The notes: generated by a model not told the origin, from the sequence alone. Positions 14,925 to 24,278 are shown, counted from the first letter of the stretch. The stretch is 34,703 nt of DNA from an uncultured Clostridia bacterium (GCA_947628575.1 CANRAK010000002.1:1-34703); one strand, 5' to 3'. Translations and numbers: made by a program.

Positions 14925-17402
14925 ATGAGTAAGAGAAGAGGTAGACCAAGTAAAAAAGAGCAAAAAACTATAACTAATGATGTACTAGGTGGATTTCTTA
15001 TTGTCATTGGTCTAATTCTAGTTGTTTTTATAGGTTTTAAAAATGTAGGAAGTTTTGCGCAAATTTGTAAAATCTTCTTTTTAGGAGTATTGGGAAATTC
15101 TGCGTATACTTTCCCAATACTTTTAATGATTATTGGGACTTATTGTATTTTATCTGAAAAGAAAGTTAAGCCTTTAAATGAATTAAAAAAAGGAATTATA
15201 ATAATAGCTTTAATAGCAGCTACACTTACAGTATATACACAAAGTAATGTAAATATTTACTCAAACCCTATTAAAGTTATAGTAGACAGTGTAAATGCTG
15301 GAATCTCAAACCTTAATTATGGAGGAGCAATAGGTACAATTATAGGGGGAGCTATTGCAGGAGTTATTGGTATTATACCTGCAAGAATTATACTACCTAT
15401 AGTTACATTTATACTTGCACTATTTGTTTGTAATGTATCTTTCAAACAGTTTTTTGGTGCAGTTTCATATAGTGCTAGCTATATAGCAGATCACTTAAAT
15501 ATGCTTGTAAATACATTATTTAGAGATGATGAAGTAAAACGTTATGAATATACAGATAACTTTGGTAATAAAGTACCAAAACTATCTAGAAGAGAAAAAG
15601 CAAAGATTGAAAAAGAACAAGAAAGACAGCAAAAACTAAGAGAACCAGGTAGTGCAAATGTTGATGAAAATTTAAATGTAGATAGAACTGAGCAAGTAGA
15701 GTTTGACTTTAATAAATTAGGTGGAAAGCCTAGTGAAGCTGAAATAAAAGGAAAACAAAAAAGAGATGAATTCTTTAAACTTCAAAAAGAAGAAAAAGAA
15801 GATAAGAGTGTAAAAGAAGTACTAACATTAGACCATACTACCCATGTTGAAGATGATAATTATACATTTCCATCAATTGAACTACTATCTGAGCCTAAAG
15901 AAGGCGAGGTTTTTGATAGAAAAGCTATACATTCAGTTGCAGTAAGACTACAAAAAACACTTGCAAGCTTTGGTGTAGATGCAAGAGTTACAAATATAAC
16001 AAAAGGACCAACTGTAACAAGATATGAGCTTACTCCTAGCACAGGTGTTAAAGTTAGTAAAATAGTTAACCTATCAGATGATATAGCACTAAATCTAGCT
16101 GCTAAGTCTATAAGAATTGAAGCACCTATACCAGGTAAAGCAGCTGTCGGTATTGAAGTACCAAATGCAACTGCAGAATCTGTAATGTTAAGAGAAGTAA
16201 TTGAATCTGATACATTTAAAAATCATAAATCTAAACTTGCGTATGCACTTGGTAAAGATGCTGCAGGAGAAGTATGCGTAGGAGATATAGCTAAAATGCC
16301 ACACATGCTTATTGCAGGTGCTACAGGTTCAGGTAAGAGTGTATGTATCAATTCAATAATAGTATCTATACTATATAAAGCAAAACCAAGTGAAGTAAAA
16401 ATGATACTTGTTGACCCTAAAATGGTTGAACTATCTGGATATAACGGTATTCCTCATTTATTAATACCTGTTGTAACTGACCCTAAAAAAGCTGCTGGTG
16501 CACTTAATTGGGCAGTACAAGAAATGGTTAATAGATATAATCTATTTGCTTCTAAAGGTGTTAAAGATATAAAAGGATATAATGCTGTTATGGAAAAAGA
16601 GGAAGAAGGAGTAAAACTTCCTCAAATAGTAATTATAATAGATGAACTTGCAGATTTAATGATGGTAGCACCAAATGATGTTGAAGATGCAATTTGTAGA
16701 CTTGCACAGATGGCAAGAGCTGCAGGAATGCATTTAGTTATAGCTACACAAAGACCATCTGTTGATGTAATTACTGGTATAATTAAGGCTAATATACCAT
16801 CACGTATTGCATTTACTGTTTCATCTCAGGTAGACTCTAGAACTATACTAGATATGGCAGGTGCAGAAAAGCTACTTGGTAAAGGAGATATGTTATATTT
16901 CCCTGTAGGTGAGACTAAGCCTTTAAGAATGCAAGGTACTTTTATATCTGAAAGCGAGATAGAAAATATTGTTGAAGAAATAAAAGGAAATACAAATGTA
17001 AATTATAACAATGAAATAATAGAGAGCATAGAAAAATCTAATGGAAAAGCTGCAAAACCTGGTGAAGATGATGAGCAAGATGATGCAGATGAATTATTAG
17101 ATGATGCAATAGATCTAGTAATGAATATGGGTCAAGCATCCGCTTCTATGCTTCAAAGAAAATTTAAAATTGGATATTCTAGGGCTGGAAGAATTGTAGA
17201 TCAAATGGAAGCAAGAGGATTAATTTCTGGATATGATGGTAGTAAGCCAAGACAAGTATTAATTACAAAAGAGGAATGGCAAGAATTAAAAATGGGTAAT
17301 GTACCACAATCTAGTGAAGAGACTAGTAATATGAGTGAAGAAGCATCTGCTGATAATGTAGAAGATATGCAAAAAAAGTCAAATATAGATATAGAATTAT
17401 AA
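14925..17402 (+). CDS. ftsK: DNA translocase FtsK/SpoIIIE
   Basis: FtsK/SpoIIIE pumps chromosomal DNA through the closing septum, at division or into the forespore. The 825-residue protein has an N-terminal membrane domain (hydrophobic stretches at about 20-38, 47-76, 88-106, 132-152 and 154-171), a charged linker (about 205-300), then the motor with Walker A GATGSGKS (465-472), Walker B ending IIDELADLM (571-579) and MARAAGMHLVIATQRPSVDVITG. A winged-helix gamma domain (about 725-785, with GQASASMLQRKFKIGYSRAGRIVDQME) reads KOPS/SRS-type sequences. The tail after about 790 is acidic. Whether it acts mainly in vegetative division or sporulation cannot be told here. It is 15 bases before def. 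Confidence 0.95.
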   Translation: MSKRRGRPSKKEQKTITNDVLGGFLIVIGLILVVFIGFKNVGSFAQICKIFFLGVLGNSAYTFPILLMIIGTYCILSEKKVKPLNELKKGIIIIALIAATLTVYTQSNVNIYSNPIKVIVDSVNAGISNLNYGGAIGTIIGGAIAGVIGIIPARIILPIVTFILALFVCNVSFKQFFGAVSYSASYIADHLNMLVNTLFRDDEVKRYEYTDNFGNKVPKLSRREKAKIEKEQERQQKLREPGSANVDENLNVDRTEQVEFDFNKLGGKPSEAEIKGKQKRDEFFKLQKEEKEDKSVKEVLTLDHTTHVEDDNYTFPSIELLSEPKEGEVFDRKAIHSVAVRLQKTLASFGVDARVTNITKGPTVTRYELTPSTGVKVSKIVNLSDDIALNLAAKSIRIEAPIPGKAAVGIEVPNATAESVMLREVIESDTFKNHKSKLAYALGKDAAGEVCVGDIAKMPHMLIAGATGSGKSVCINSIIVSILYKAKPSEVKMILVDPKMVELSGYNGIPHLLIPVVTDPKKAAGALNWAVQEMVNRYNLFASKGVKDIKGYNAVMEKEEEGVKLPQIVIIIDELADLMMVAPNDVEDAICRLAQMARAAGMHLVIATQRPSVDVITGIIKANIPSRIAFTVSSQVDSRTILDMAGAEKLLGKGDMLYFPVGETKPLRMQGTFISESEIENIVEEIKGNTNVNYNNEIIESIEKSNGKAAKPGEDDEQDDADELLDDAIDLVMNMGQASASMLQRKFKIGYSRAGRIVDQMEARGLISGYDGSKPRQVLITKEEWQELKMGNVPQSSEETSNMSEEASADNVEDMQKKSNIDIEL

Positions 17403-17417
17403 TGGAGGATTATTAAA

Positions 17418-17885
17418 ATGGCTATTAGAGAGATTAGAACAGATGGGGATGATATATTAACTAAGAAGTCTAAAGAAGTAGAAGTAATAGATGAAAAAAT
17501 AAAACAACTAGGACAAGATATGCTAGATACTATGTATAAAAATGACGGTATAGGACTAGCTGCTTGCCAAGTTGGAATGTTAAAAAGAATGATAGTCTAC
17601 GATATAAAATACATAGAAGAAGATGCAGAAAGAGAAGGACATATTCTAATTAACCCAAAGATAACATCTAGGTCTAAGACAATGATAGAAGTTGAAGAAG
17701 GATGCTTATCTTTTCCAGATATATACGAAAATGTAAGAAGACATGAAAAAGTTACAGTAGAATATACTGATATAAATGGAAAGAAGAAAAAAATAAATGC
17801 TAAAGACATAGAAGCAGTTGTATTACAGCATGAAATTGACCACTTAGATGGCATTGTTTTTCTTGATAGAGCAAGAGAAAAATAA
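17418..17885 (+). CDS. def: Peptide deformylase
   Basis: Def removes the N-formyl group from new proteins and is an iron enzyme in most bacteria. The 155-residue product keeps all three family motifs: GIGLAACQVG (44-53), EGCLSFP with metal ligand Cys96, and QHEIDHLDG with His138 and His142 as ligands and Glu139 as catalytic base. The length is that of type 1 enzymes. The ATG at 17418 follows TGGAGGA. Its usual partner fmt comes two genes on, separated by an unknown membrane protein and a weak terminator. priA, which often precedes def, is replaced here by ftsK. Confidence 0.96.
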   Translation: MAIREIRTDGDDILTKKSKEVEVIDEKIKQLGQDMLDTMYKNDGIGLAACQVGMLKRMIVYDIKYIEEDAEREGHILINPKITSRSKTMIEVEEGCLSFPDIYENVRRHEKVTVEYTDINGKKKKINAKDIEAVVLQHEIDHLDGIVFLDRAREK

Positions 17886-17896
17886 AGGGGATTATA

Positions 17897-18787
17897 ATGA
17901 AAAAAATATTAGATGCTATTAATAGTTTAGGCTTTACTTTTTCGTTTAGAAGGGTAAGAAAAGCCATTTTATTAATAACAATATTTGTAATTATTGGAGT
18001 AAGTGTACATTTATTTGATCAGTTTATAAAATCTGAAGCAGGTCAAAAAATATTATATTCTAAAGAAATATCTAAAAATTTTGACATAGATGGAAATAGC
18101 ATAATAAGAATATACAAAGAAGATATAAACGAAGATAATAAAAGCGATTATTTCTTTATTATGGGACAAGAAAAAAGAACATCAGATAATGCGTTAAATT
18201 CAGTAGTAGAACAATATAATAATGTTTCTTTTGTAATAATTGATGGAAATACAAATGAAGCAATACAAATGAATTCTAAAATGGAATTTAAAGCAGATGT
18301 AACACTTAAATTATATAAAGATAATAGTAATACATACTTTTTAATATCAGATGAAAATGGAGATATTAAGTTGTATAAATATCTAGATAATAAGCTAAAT
18401 GATATTATAGCAGGTACAACAAAAGATGAATTTTTAGGTTATACTATATATACAACAAAAAATGATGAGAAAAATAAAATAAAAATATCAATAGATAATT
18501 ATTCAAAAGATTATTTAGGCGAATATAAAGATACTAAAACACTAGACTTTAACGATATGGATATTAGTATACAAAAATATAGAGAGACTTATCTTAGAGA
18601 TAGATTCTCAGATGCTGTACTTGAAGATATAGATAACGATGGAACTTTAGAGTTTGTTGCAAATCAATATGTATTATATAGTCTAGATAATAGTACACAA
18701 GATAATAAAACATTAGGTGTTGTTAAAACTGTATTTGATATTAAAAAAAGTAAATTGAAATTTAAAAAAGTAGATATTGGAATATAA
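17897..18787 (+). CDS. Membrane-anchored protein with two calcium-type loops
   Basis: I cannot assign this 296-residue protein to a named family. A basic start is followed by one membrane helix (about 22-38) and a large, strand-rich outer domain. Two segments look like EF-hand or FG-GAP calcium loops: DINEDNKSD (76-84) and DIDNDGTLE (244-252), each followed by hydrophobic strands, as in VCBS/FG-GAP repeat proteins. The domain between them is rich in Asp, Asn and Lys. The start follows AAGGGGA, 11 bases after def, so it is probably co-transcribed with it. It is placed between def and fmt, which usually adjoin. A weak terminator separates it from fmt. Likely role: extracellular, maybe surface or sensing, but this is inference. 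Confidence 0.8.
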   Translation: MKKILDAINSLGFTFSFRRVRKAILLITIFVIIGVSVHLFDQFIKSEAGQKILYSKEISKNFDIDGNSIIRIYKEDINEDNKSDYFFIMGQEKRTSDNALNSVVEQYNNVSFVIIDGNTNEAIQMNSKMEFKADVTLKLYKDNSNTYFLISDENGDIKLYKYLDNKLNDIIAGTTKDEFLGYTIYTTKNDEKNKIKISIDNYSKDYLGEYKDTKTLDFNDMDISIQKYRETYLRDRFSDAVLEDIDNDGTLEFVANQYVLYSLDNSTQDNKTLGVVKTVFDIKKSKLKFKKVDIGI

Positions 18788-18820
18788 AGATTAAGGTATT
18801 TGGATATCTTAATCTTTTAG
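18788..18820 (+). terminator. Weak terminator or attenuator before fmt
   Basis: AGATTAAG (18788-18795) pairs with CTTAATCT (18808-18815), with four further inner pairs including one G-T, a TTGG loop and only four T after the stem. It may only partly stop transcription into fmt. Confidence 0.6.
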
Positions 18821-18838
18821 TATTTAGGGGGAATGAAC

Positions 18839-19792
18839 TTGAGAAAAGATATAAGAATTGTTTTTATGGGTACACCAGAATTTGCTAGAGAGTCTTTAAA
18901 AGAGTTAGTAGAGTCTGGATATAATGTAGTAGGTTGCTTTACAAATCCAGATAAACCATCAGGACGTGGTATGAAACTTAAAGCATCAGCTGTAAAAGAA
19001 TATGCTATGGAACATAATATACCAGTATATCAACCAAAAAAAGTCAGAAATAATCCTGAAGTAATAGATATTTTAAATGAACTAGCACCAGACGTTATAA
19101 CAGTAGTAGCTTATGGTAAAATACTACCAAAAGAAATTCTAGATTTTCCAAAGTATGGATGTATTAATGTACATGGCTCATTACTTCCTAAATATAGAGG
19201 CTCTGCTCCTATGCAATGGGCTATAATTAACGGAGAGAAAACTACAGGAATTACAACTATGTTTATGGATGTTGGAATGGATACAGGAGATATGCTACTA
19301 AAAGAAGAAATGGAAATTAAAGATGAATATAATTTAGAGGATGTTCATGATAAAATGATGAAAATAGGAGCAAAACTCCTTATTAAGACAATTGATGGTG
19401 TAATTGACGGTACAATAGAAAGAGAAAAACAACCAGAACAAGGAACTAATGCTCCAATGATAACAAGAGAAATGACAAAAATAGATTTTAATAAATCACC
19501 TAGAGAAATATTTAATTTTGTAAGAGGCCTTTCTCCATTTCCAGGTACATATATGGAGCTTGAAGATGGAAGAAAATATAAAGTGTTTAGTGTAGAATAT
19601 AATGTAGATGATAGCATAGATGCTAGCATAGAAAATGGAGATATACTTCTTATGGCAAAAGATAAGCTGTATATAAGGTGTAAAGATGGATATGTTAGTA
19701 TACTAAGTATCCAGCCTGAAAATTCTAAGAGAATGGATATTAAAGCTTTTATGGCTGGTAATAGATTTAATATGATGGATAAGTTTATATAG
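18839..19792 (+). CDS. fmt: Methionyl-tRNA formyltransferase
   Basis: Fmt puts a formyl group from 10-formyltetrahydrofolate onto initiator Met-tRNA. The product (317 residues) has the family N-terminal catalytic domain with FMGTPEFA (about 8-15), the Asn-His-Asp style active site region INVHGSLLPKYRGSAPMQWAI (with its His and SLLP loop), and GMDTGDML, followed by the C-terminal barrel (about 207-317) that holds tRNA. The frame opens with an ATG at 18833, but AGGGGG directly abuts it; the TTG at 18839 has a seven-base spacer, so I choose TTG. It follows a hairpin and is 11 bases before a small conserved gene. In B. subtilis fmt is followed by rsmB, which is missing here. Confidence 0.93.
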   Translation: MRKDIRIVFMGTPEFARESLKELVESGYNVVGCFTNPDKPSGRGMKLKASAVKEYAMEHNIPVYQPKKVRNNPEVIDILNELAPDVITVVAYGKILPKEILDFPKYGCINVHGSLLPKYRGSAPMQWAIINGEKTTGITTMFMDVGMDTGDMLLKEEMEIKDEYNLEDVHDKMMKIGAKLLIKTIDGVIDGTIEREKQPEQGTNAPMITREMTKIDFNKSPREIFNFVRGLSPFPGTYMELEDGRKYKVFSVEYNVDDSIDASIENGDILLMAKDKLYIRCKDGYVSILSIQPENSKRMDIKAFMAGNRFNMMDKFI

Positions 19793-19803
19793 TAGGTGAG
19801 AAT

Positions 19804-19995
19804 ATGGATTATAATAAGTTAAGAAAGGATTTAATAGATTATTATGGTACAGCAATGTACAGTGGGTTTCCTGCAGCAATGATGGAACTTTCTAAAGTAG
19901 AGAAAGCATCTAATGAGGAACTAATTAAACTTGCACAAAAAGCAGGCTTTGATTTAAGAAAATATGTGATAGATAGATCAGATTATGAAAGATAG
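19804..19995 (+). CDS. Small conserved protein of unknown function
   Basis: A 63-residue soluble protein with two or three helices, including the memorable stretch YYGTAMYSGFPAAMMELSKVE (14-34). Short proteins with this pattern recur in clostridia, to my recollection, but I know of no function. It starts after GTAGGTGAGA, 11 bases after fmt, and its stop is 13 bases before the MazG-like gene, so the three are almost surely one transcript. It could assist the neighbouring tRNA or nucleotide enzymes, but nothing in the sequence shows this. Confidence 0.78.
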   Translation: MDYNKLRKDLIDYYGTAMYSGFPAAMMELSKVEKASNEELIKLAQKAGFDLRKYVIDRSDYER

Positions 19996-20008
19996 TAGGT
20001 GGGTAAAT

Positions 20009-20320
20009 ATGAATTTACAAGAATTACAAAAAAAGATATATCAAAATAAGGTAAATAAAGGATTTAATGTTACAGATGTTGAAAAAGAGTTTTGCTTTTT
20101 GTATGGTGAAGTAGCTGAAGCATTTGACGCATATAGAAAGAAGAAAGATGATTTAGGAGAAGAGCTAGCAGATATAGCTATATATTTAATGGGTCTTTCT
20201 GAAATATTGAATATTGATTTAGAAAAAGAGATAGAAAATAAAGTGGCAAAAAATGAAAAAAGAGTATATAAAAATATAAATGGAACAAATATACGTATTA
20301 AAGAGGCAGATGTACAGTAG
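20009..20320 (+). CDS. MazG-like nucleotide pyrophosphohydrolase
   Basis: The 103-residue product looks like a single-domain all-alpha NTP pyrophosphatase of the MazG/dUTPase-2 superfamily, which cleaves nucleoside triphosphates to monophosphate and pyrophosphate to clean the nucleotide pool. The metal-binding pattern is seen: E34xxE37 in GEVAEAF and E52xxD55 in EELADIAIYL, followed by the usual second helix. The frame is open from 19985, but I prefer the ATG at 20009, which follows AGTAGGTGGG with a six-base spacer and clears the preceding gene. Substrate cannot be told. The gene ends inside the loop of a terminator hairpin (20308-20327), so its last codons double as part of the terminator. 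Confidence 0.82.
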   Translation: MNLQELQKKIYQNKVNKGFNVTDVEKEFCFLYGEVAEAFDAYRKKKDDLGEELADIAIYLMGLSEILNIDLEKEIENKVAKNEKRVYKNINGTNIRIKEADVQ

Positions 20321-20337
20321 TACATCTTTCTTTTTCT
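20308..20337 (+). terminator. Terminator overlapping the mazG-like stop codon
   Basis: AGATGTAC (20308-20315) pairs with GTACATCT (20320-20327) around AGTA, followed by TTCTTTTTCT. The stop codon TAG (20318-20320) straddles the loop and the 3' arm. Confidence 0.85.
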
Positions 20338-20338
20338 A

Positions 20339-20367
20339 TTGAAAAAATGCCTTTTTTGTAGTATTAT
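20339..20367 (+). promoter_or_regulatory. Sigma-A promoter of rlmN
   Basis: TTGAAA (20339-20344), 17 bases, TATTAT (20362-20367); the spacer ends in TTTGTAG. A second TATAAT lies at 20376-20381, next to the ribosome binding site, and is less likely to be used. Confidence 0.7.
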
Positions 20368-20392
20368 ATACTTGTTATAATAAGGAGAAATT

Positions 20393-21469
20393 ATGGATAA
20401 AATAAATATAAATGAACTTACTTTTGAAGAGTTAGAAAAATTTATTGAAGAATTAGGTGAGAAAAAATTTCATGCACGTCAGATATTTAAATGGATACAT
20501 CGTGAAAAAGTACTAAGTTTTGACGATATGACAGATATTTCTAAAGCATTAAGAGAAAAGCTAAAAGATAAAGCATATATATTAGAGCTTAAAGTAATTG
20601 AGTGTCAAGTATCTAAAAAAGATGGAACAATGAAATTTTTAATAGAGCTTCCAGATCATAATGCAATTGAGTCTGTACTTATGAGATACCATCATGGAAA
20701 TACAATATGTGTATCTTCACAAGTAGGTTGTAAAATGGGCTGTAAATTTTGTGCATCAACTAAAGAAGGATTTGCAAGATCACTTCTTGCATCTGAAATT
20801 GAAGGACAGCTTCTTACAGTGGAAAGATATACTAATGAAAAGATATCTAATATTGTATATATGGGAATAGGTGAGCCACTAGATAATTATGATAATGTAG
20901 TAAAGTCAATAAGACAGATAAATTATCCTTTAGGATTAAATATAGGGGCAAGACATATAAGCCTTTCTACATGTGGTCTAGTGCCAAATATTTACCGTTT
21001 AGCAAAAGAAAATATACAATGTACATTATCTATATCTTTACATGCTACAACAGATGAAAAGAGAAGAGAAACTATGCCTATTGCAAATAAATATACTATT
21101 AAAGAAATATTGGATGCTTGTAAAGAATATATTAGAATTACAGGAAGAAGAATATCTTTTGAATATGCTTTAATTTATGGACAAAATGATTCAAAAGAAG
21201 ATGCTTTAGCTCTTGCAAAATTGCTAAGAGGAATGATAGCGCATGTTAATCTTATACCAGTTAATGAGATAAAAAATGGAGTATATAAAAAAGCACCAGA
21301 AAAGAGAATAGAGGACTTTATGAACACATTAAATGCTTGTGGTGTAGTTACAACAGTAAGACGTGAATTAGGCTCAGATATTGATGCAGCTTGTGGTCAG
21401 CTAAGGAAAAAATATATAGATAAAACAGATGAGTTCGCAGAAGGAAAATACACAAAAAAAGAGGAATAG
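20393..21469 (+). CDS. rlmN: Dual-specificity RNA methyltransferase RlmN
   Basis: RlmN is a radical-SAM enzyme that makes 2-methyladenosine at A2503 of 23S rRNA and A37 of some tRNAs. The 358-residue product has the N-terminal RNA-binding helical part with FHARQIFKWIHR (26-37), the radical-SAM Cys113-Cys117-Cys120 triad in VGCKMGCKFC, GIGEPLDNYDNV for SAM binding, and a C-terminal SDIDAACGQL with Cys334 as the likely methyl-carrying cysteine. All needed residues appear present. AAGGAGAAATT precedes the ATG. It has its own promoter and is followed at once by the prpC promoter. Confidence 0.96.
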   Translation: MDKININELTFEELEKFIEELGEKKFHARQIFKWIHREKVLSFDDMTDISKALREKLKDKAYILELKVIECQVSKKDGTMKFLIELPDHNAIESVLMRYHHGNTICVSSQVGCKMGCKFCASTKEGFARSLLASEIEGQLLTVERYTNEKISNIVYMGIGEPLDNYDNVVKSIRQINYPLGLNIGARHISLSTCGLVPNIYRLAKENIQCTLSISLHATTDEKRRETMPIANKYTIKEILDACKEYIRITGRRISFEYALIYGQNDSKEDALALAKLLRGMIAHVNLIPVNEIKNGVYKKAPEKRIEDFMNTLNACGVVTTVRRELGSDIDAACGQLRKKYIDKTDEFAEGKYTKKEE

Positions 21470-21479
21470 CTAAAAATAC

Positions 21480-21509
21480 TTGAAAAAAGTTTTCTTTCTT
21501 TGATATAAT
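21480..21509 (+). promoter_or_regulatory. Likely sigma-A promoter of prpC-prkC
   Basis: TTGAAA (21480-21485), an 18-base spacer and a perfect TATAAT (21504-21509) preceded by TGA (21501-21503). The leader to prpC is short. Confidence 0.6.
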
Positions 21510-21530
21510 AAAAAAATAAGAGGTGAAATG

Positions 21531-22268
21531 ATGAGATATACGGCTAGAACTGATGTTGGGCAAAAGCGAGATAATAACGAAGATAATTTATATACAAAAT
21601 TATATGACGATAATACTGCATTATTTATAGTAGCAGACGGCCTAGGAGGATATTCTAGTGGTGAAGTCGCAAGTCAGATAGCAGTAAATTATATTAAGGA
21701 TAATTTTGAAGCTAATTTAAAAGAATTAAAAGATGCAAAAGAAGATAAAGTAAAAGAAATTCTAAAACAGCTAATTATAGATGCAAATAAGAGAGTTTTT
21801 AGTATTCAAAGTTCAAATCCTAAGTATAAAGGAATGGGAACAACTGCTGTTCTTATTGCTAAAATAAATAATAAATTGTATTATGAATCAGTTGGTGATA
21901 GTAGACTATATTATATAGATAAAGATAAAAATAGCATAGAACAAGTTACAGTAGATGATACATATGTAAATGAGCTATTAAAGAAAAAAATAATAAATGC
22001 TAAAGATGCACAAAATCATCCACAAAGACATGTTTTAACAAAGGCTATAGGAATTTTTAACAAAATAGATGTTCAAGTAAATATATTAGATAAAAATGAC
22101 GGGCTTGTTATTTTATGCTCAGATGGACTAACTAATATGATTACAGAAGATAATATTTTACAAACAGTTAGAGATAATGATTTTACTGTGCTAGCAGATA
22201 AATTTGTAGATATTGCAAACTTAAATGGTGGTACAGATAATATAACTGTAGTTGTTGTAGAAATATAA
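21531..22268 (+). CDS. prpC: PP2C-type Ser/Thr protein phosphatase (PrpC/Stp)
   Basis: This metal-dependent phosphatase reverses the action of the PASTA kinase encoded next. The 245-residue protein keeps the PP2C core: the RDNNED segment (13-18), VADGLGG with metal ligand Asp36, the GMGTT motif, SVGDSRLY, CSDGLTNM with a metal Asp, and GGTDNITVV with the C-terminal Asp. I chose the second ATG (21531) since AGGTGA ends at 21526, too close to the first at 21528. It precedes prkC by 15 bases. The pair is conserved in Firmicutes and controls wall synthesis, translation and spore germination. Confidence 0.95.
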   Translation: MRYTARTDVGQKRDNNEDNLYTKLYDDNTALFIVADGLGGYSSGEVASQIAVNYIKDNFEANLKELKDAKEDKVKEILKQLIIDANKRVFSIQSSNPKYKGMGTTAVLIAKINNKLYYESVGDSRLYYIDKDKNSIEQVTVDDTYVNELLKKKIINAKDAQNHPQRHVLTKAIGIFNKIDVQVNILDKNDGLVILCSDGLTNMITEDNILQTVRDNDFTVLADKFVDIANLNGGTDNITVVVVEI

Positions 22269-22283
22269 AGGGGAGACATTTAT

Positions 22284-24269
22284 ATGGAATTAATTGGAAA
22301 AATACTAGCTGGTAGATATGAGATAATAGAGAAAATCGGTGAAGGTGGAATGGCGTATGTATTTAAAGCAAGAGATAATCTTTTAAATAGATACGTTGCA
22401 ATCAAAGTATTAAAAGATGAATATTCTAAGGACGAAGTATTTGTAAAAAGATTTAGAACTGAAGCACAAAGTGCTGCTTCTCTTATTCATCCAAATATCG
22501 TATCAGTATTTGATGTAGGAGAAGACAAAGGTATAAGCTATATAGTTATGGAGCTTTTAGAGAGTAAAACTTTAAAAGACTATATACAAGAAAAAGGTGC
22601 TTTGTCTACAGAGATTACTCTTAAAATAGCAGCTCAAATTGCATCTGCACTTGAAGCTGCGCATAAAGCACATATTGTACATAGAGATATAAAGCCACAA
22701 AATATAATATTAAATCAAAACTTAGTTGCTAAAGTAACAGATTTTGGTATAGCAAAAGTTGCTAATGCTACATCAGCTACTATAACAAGTTTTGGAAATA
22801 CTATGGGTTCAGTACATTATTTTTCACCAGAACATGCTAAAGGTGGATATACAGATGCAAAATCAGATTTATATTCATTAGGTGTTGTTATGTACGAAAT
22901 GGCAACAGGTAAATTGCCATTTGATGCAGAGTCAGCTGTTTCAGTTGCTCTAAAGCATATACAAGAAATACCAGTTGAGCCAAAAGAGATAAATCCTAGT
23001 GTTAGTACAGCACTAAATCAAATAATAATGAAAGCTATGGAAAAATCTACTGCAACTAGATATCAATCTGCAACAGAAATGTTAACAGATATATCAATAG
23101 CACTTGCTAAGCCTACATCTGGACTTGTTGCAAGACCACAAAGCTCAATTGAAGCAGGAGATACACAAGTTATTCCTGTTTTAAGTGACGTAGAAGATGA
23201 AAACTTAGTACCTAATGTTAGAACAAGACAAAGTAGTGCTCGTTCAGCTGCTTATACACCACCTTCTAAGGATGTAAAAGAGTCTGAAGATAATAATGAT
23301 AGTGCAAGAGCAAAAGCTGAGCAGGCAGCAAAGAAAAAGAAGAAAACAATTATTATAGTTACTATTTGTGCAATAGTTATTATAGTATTTGGGGCTATAT
23401 CTGGTTACTTTATTAATAAAATAATACAAAATGGAAAAGAAGAAGAAATAGAAATACCAGATATAAAGGGAAAAGACCTAGAAAAAGCAATACAAGAACT
23501 TGCAGAAAAAGGAATAACAGTAGAGCAAACTAGTGCTGAATATAACAGTGATTATAAAGAGGGAGAAATCATATCTCAAAAGCCAGAAGCAGGTACTTTA
23601 ACTAAAGAGAAAAAAATATATGTTGTAGTAAGTAAAGGTACTAAAATGGTTAAAGTAACAAACTGGGAAGGAAAGAATATAACTTCTGCAAAATATGACT
23701 TAGAAACTTCTTTAGGATTTGTTATTGAGCAAGAAAATGTTGTTTCAGACACTGTAGCAGAAGGAATAATTATATCACAAGAGTATAAAGATGAAGAGCG
23801 TCCTTATGGAAGTAAAATAAAAGTAAAAGTAAGCTCTGGTGATGGTAAAAAGCAAGTAGTTGTTCAAAGTGTTGTTGGTATGAAGTCTAGTGAAGCAAAA
23901 GAAAAACTTGAAAATGATGGGCTTGTTGTAGAAATACAATATGCTGAAGATGATAGTAAATCTAATGGAACAGTGCTTTCACAATCATATAGACAAAATG
24001 AAGTAGTAAAAGAAGGAACAAAAATAGTTATTACAGTAAATAGAAGATTAATAAATAAATCAGTTACTGTACCAGGAATACCAGCAGGAACTGCTGAAAG
24101 TGATATAGATGTAAAAGTTAGTGTTGATGGTGGTGCATTAAATAGTACAAGATTTACTTATGATGCTAATAATAACCAGTTAACATTTACAATTAACGGA
24201 TACGAAAAATTTAGTTATACAGTAACTGTAAAAGGTAAAGAAATTATAACTAAAGAAGAACCATTTTAA
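22284..24269 (+). CDS. prkC: PASTA-domain Ser/Thr protein kinase (PrkC)
   Basis: PrkC senses muropeptide or lipid II through PASTA domains and phosphorylates cytoplasmic targets. In the 661-residue protein the kinase domain (about 11-275) shows GEGGMAYVF (19-27), catalytic Lys41, HRDIKPQN with Asp135, DFG (153-155) and SPEHAKG (181-187). A juxtamembrane stretch follows (Ser/Thr/Glu rich, about 280-350), then one membrane helix (354-377) and three PASTA domains (about 387-451, 455-517 and 523-586). The last 75 residues (590-661) form an extra strand-rich domain that looks Ig-like. The ATG follows AAGGGGAGA. An 11-base hairpin ends the unit. Confidence 0.96.
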   Translation: MELIGKILAGRYEIIEKIGEGGMAYVFKARDNLLNRYVAIKVLKDEYSKDEVFVKRFRTEAQSAASLIHPNIVSVFDVGEDKGISYIVMELLESKTLKDYIQEKGALSTEITLKIAAQIASALEAAHKAHIVHRDIKPQNIILNQNLVAKVTDFGIAKVANATSATITSFGNTMGSVHYFSPEHAKGGYTDAKSDLYSLGVVMYEMATGKLPFDAESAVSVALKHIQEIPVEPKEINPSVSTALNQIIMKAMEKSTATRYQSATEMLTDISIALAKPTSGLVARPQSSIEAGDTQVIPVLSDVEDENLVPNVRTRQSSARSAAYTPPSKDVKESEDNNDSARAKAEQAAKKKKKTIIIVTICAIVIIVFGAISGYFINKIIQNGKEEEIEIPDIKGKDLEKAIQELAEKGITVEQTSAEYNSDYKEGEIISQKPEAGTLTKEKKIYVVVSKGTKMVKVTNWEGKNITSAKYDLETSLGFVIEQENVVSDTVAEGIIISQEYKDEERPYGSKIKVKVSSGDGKKQVVVQSVVGMKSSEAKEKLENDGLVVEIQYAEDDSKSNGTVLSQSYRQNEVVKEGTKIVITVNRRLINKSVTVPGIPAGTAESDIDVKVSVDGGALNSTRFTYDANNNQLTFTINGYEKFSYTVTVKGKEIITKEEPF

Positions 24270-24278
24270 TATATAAAA

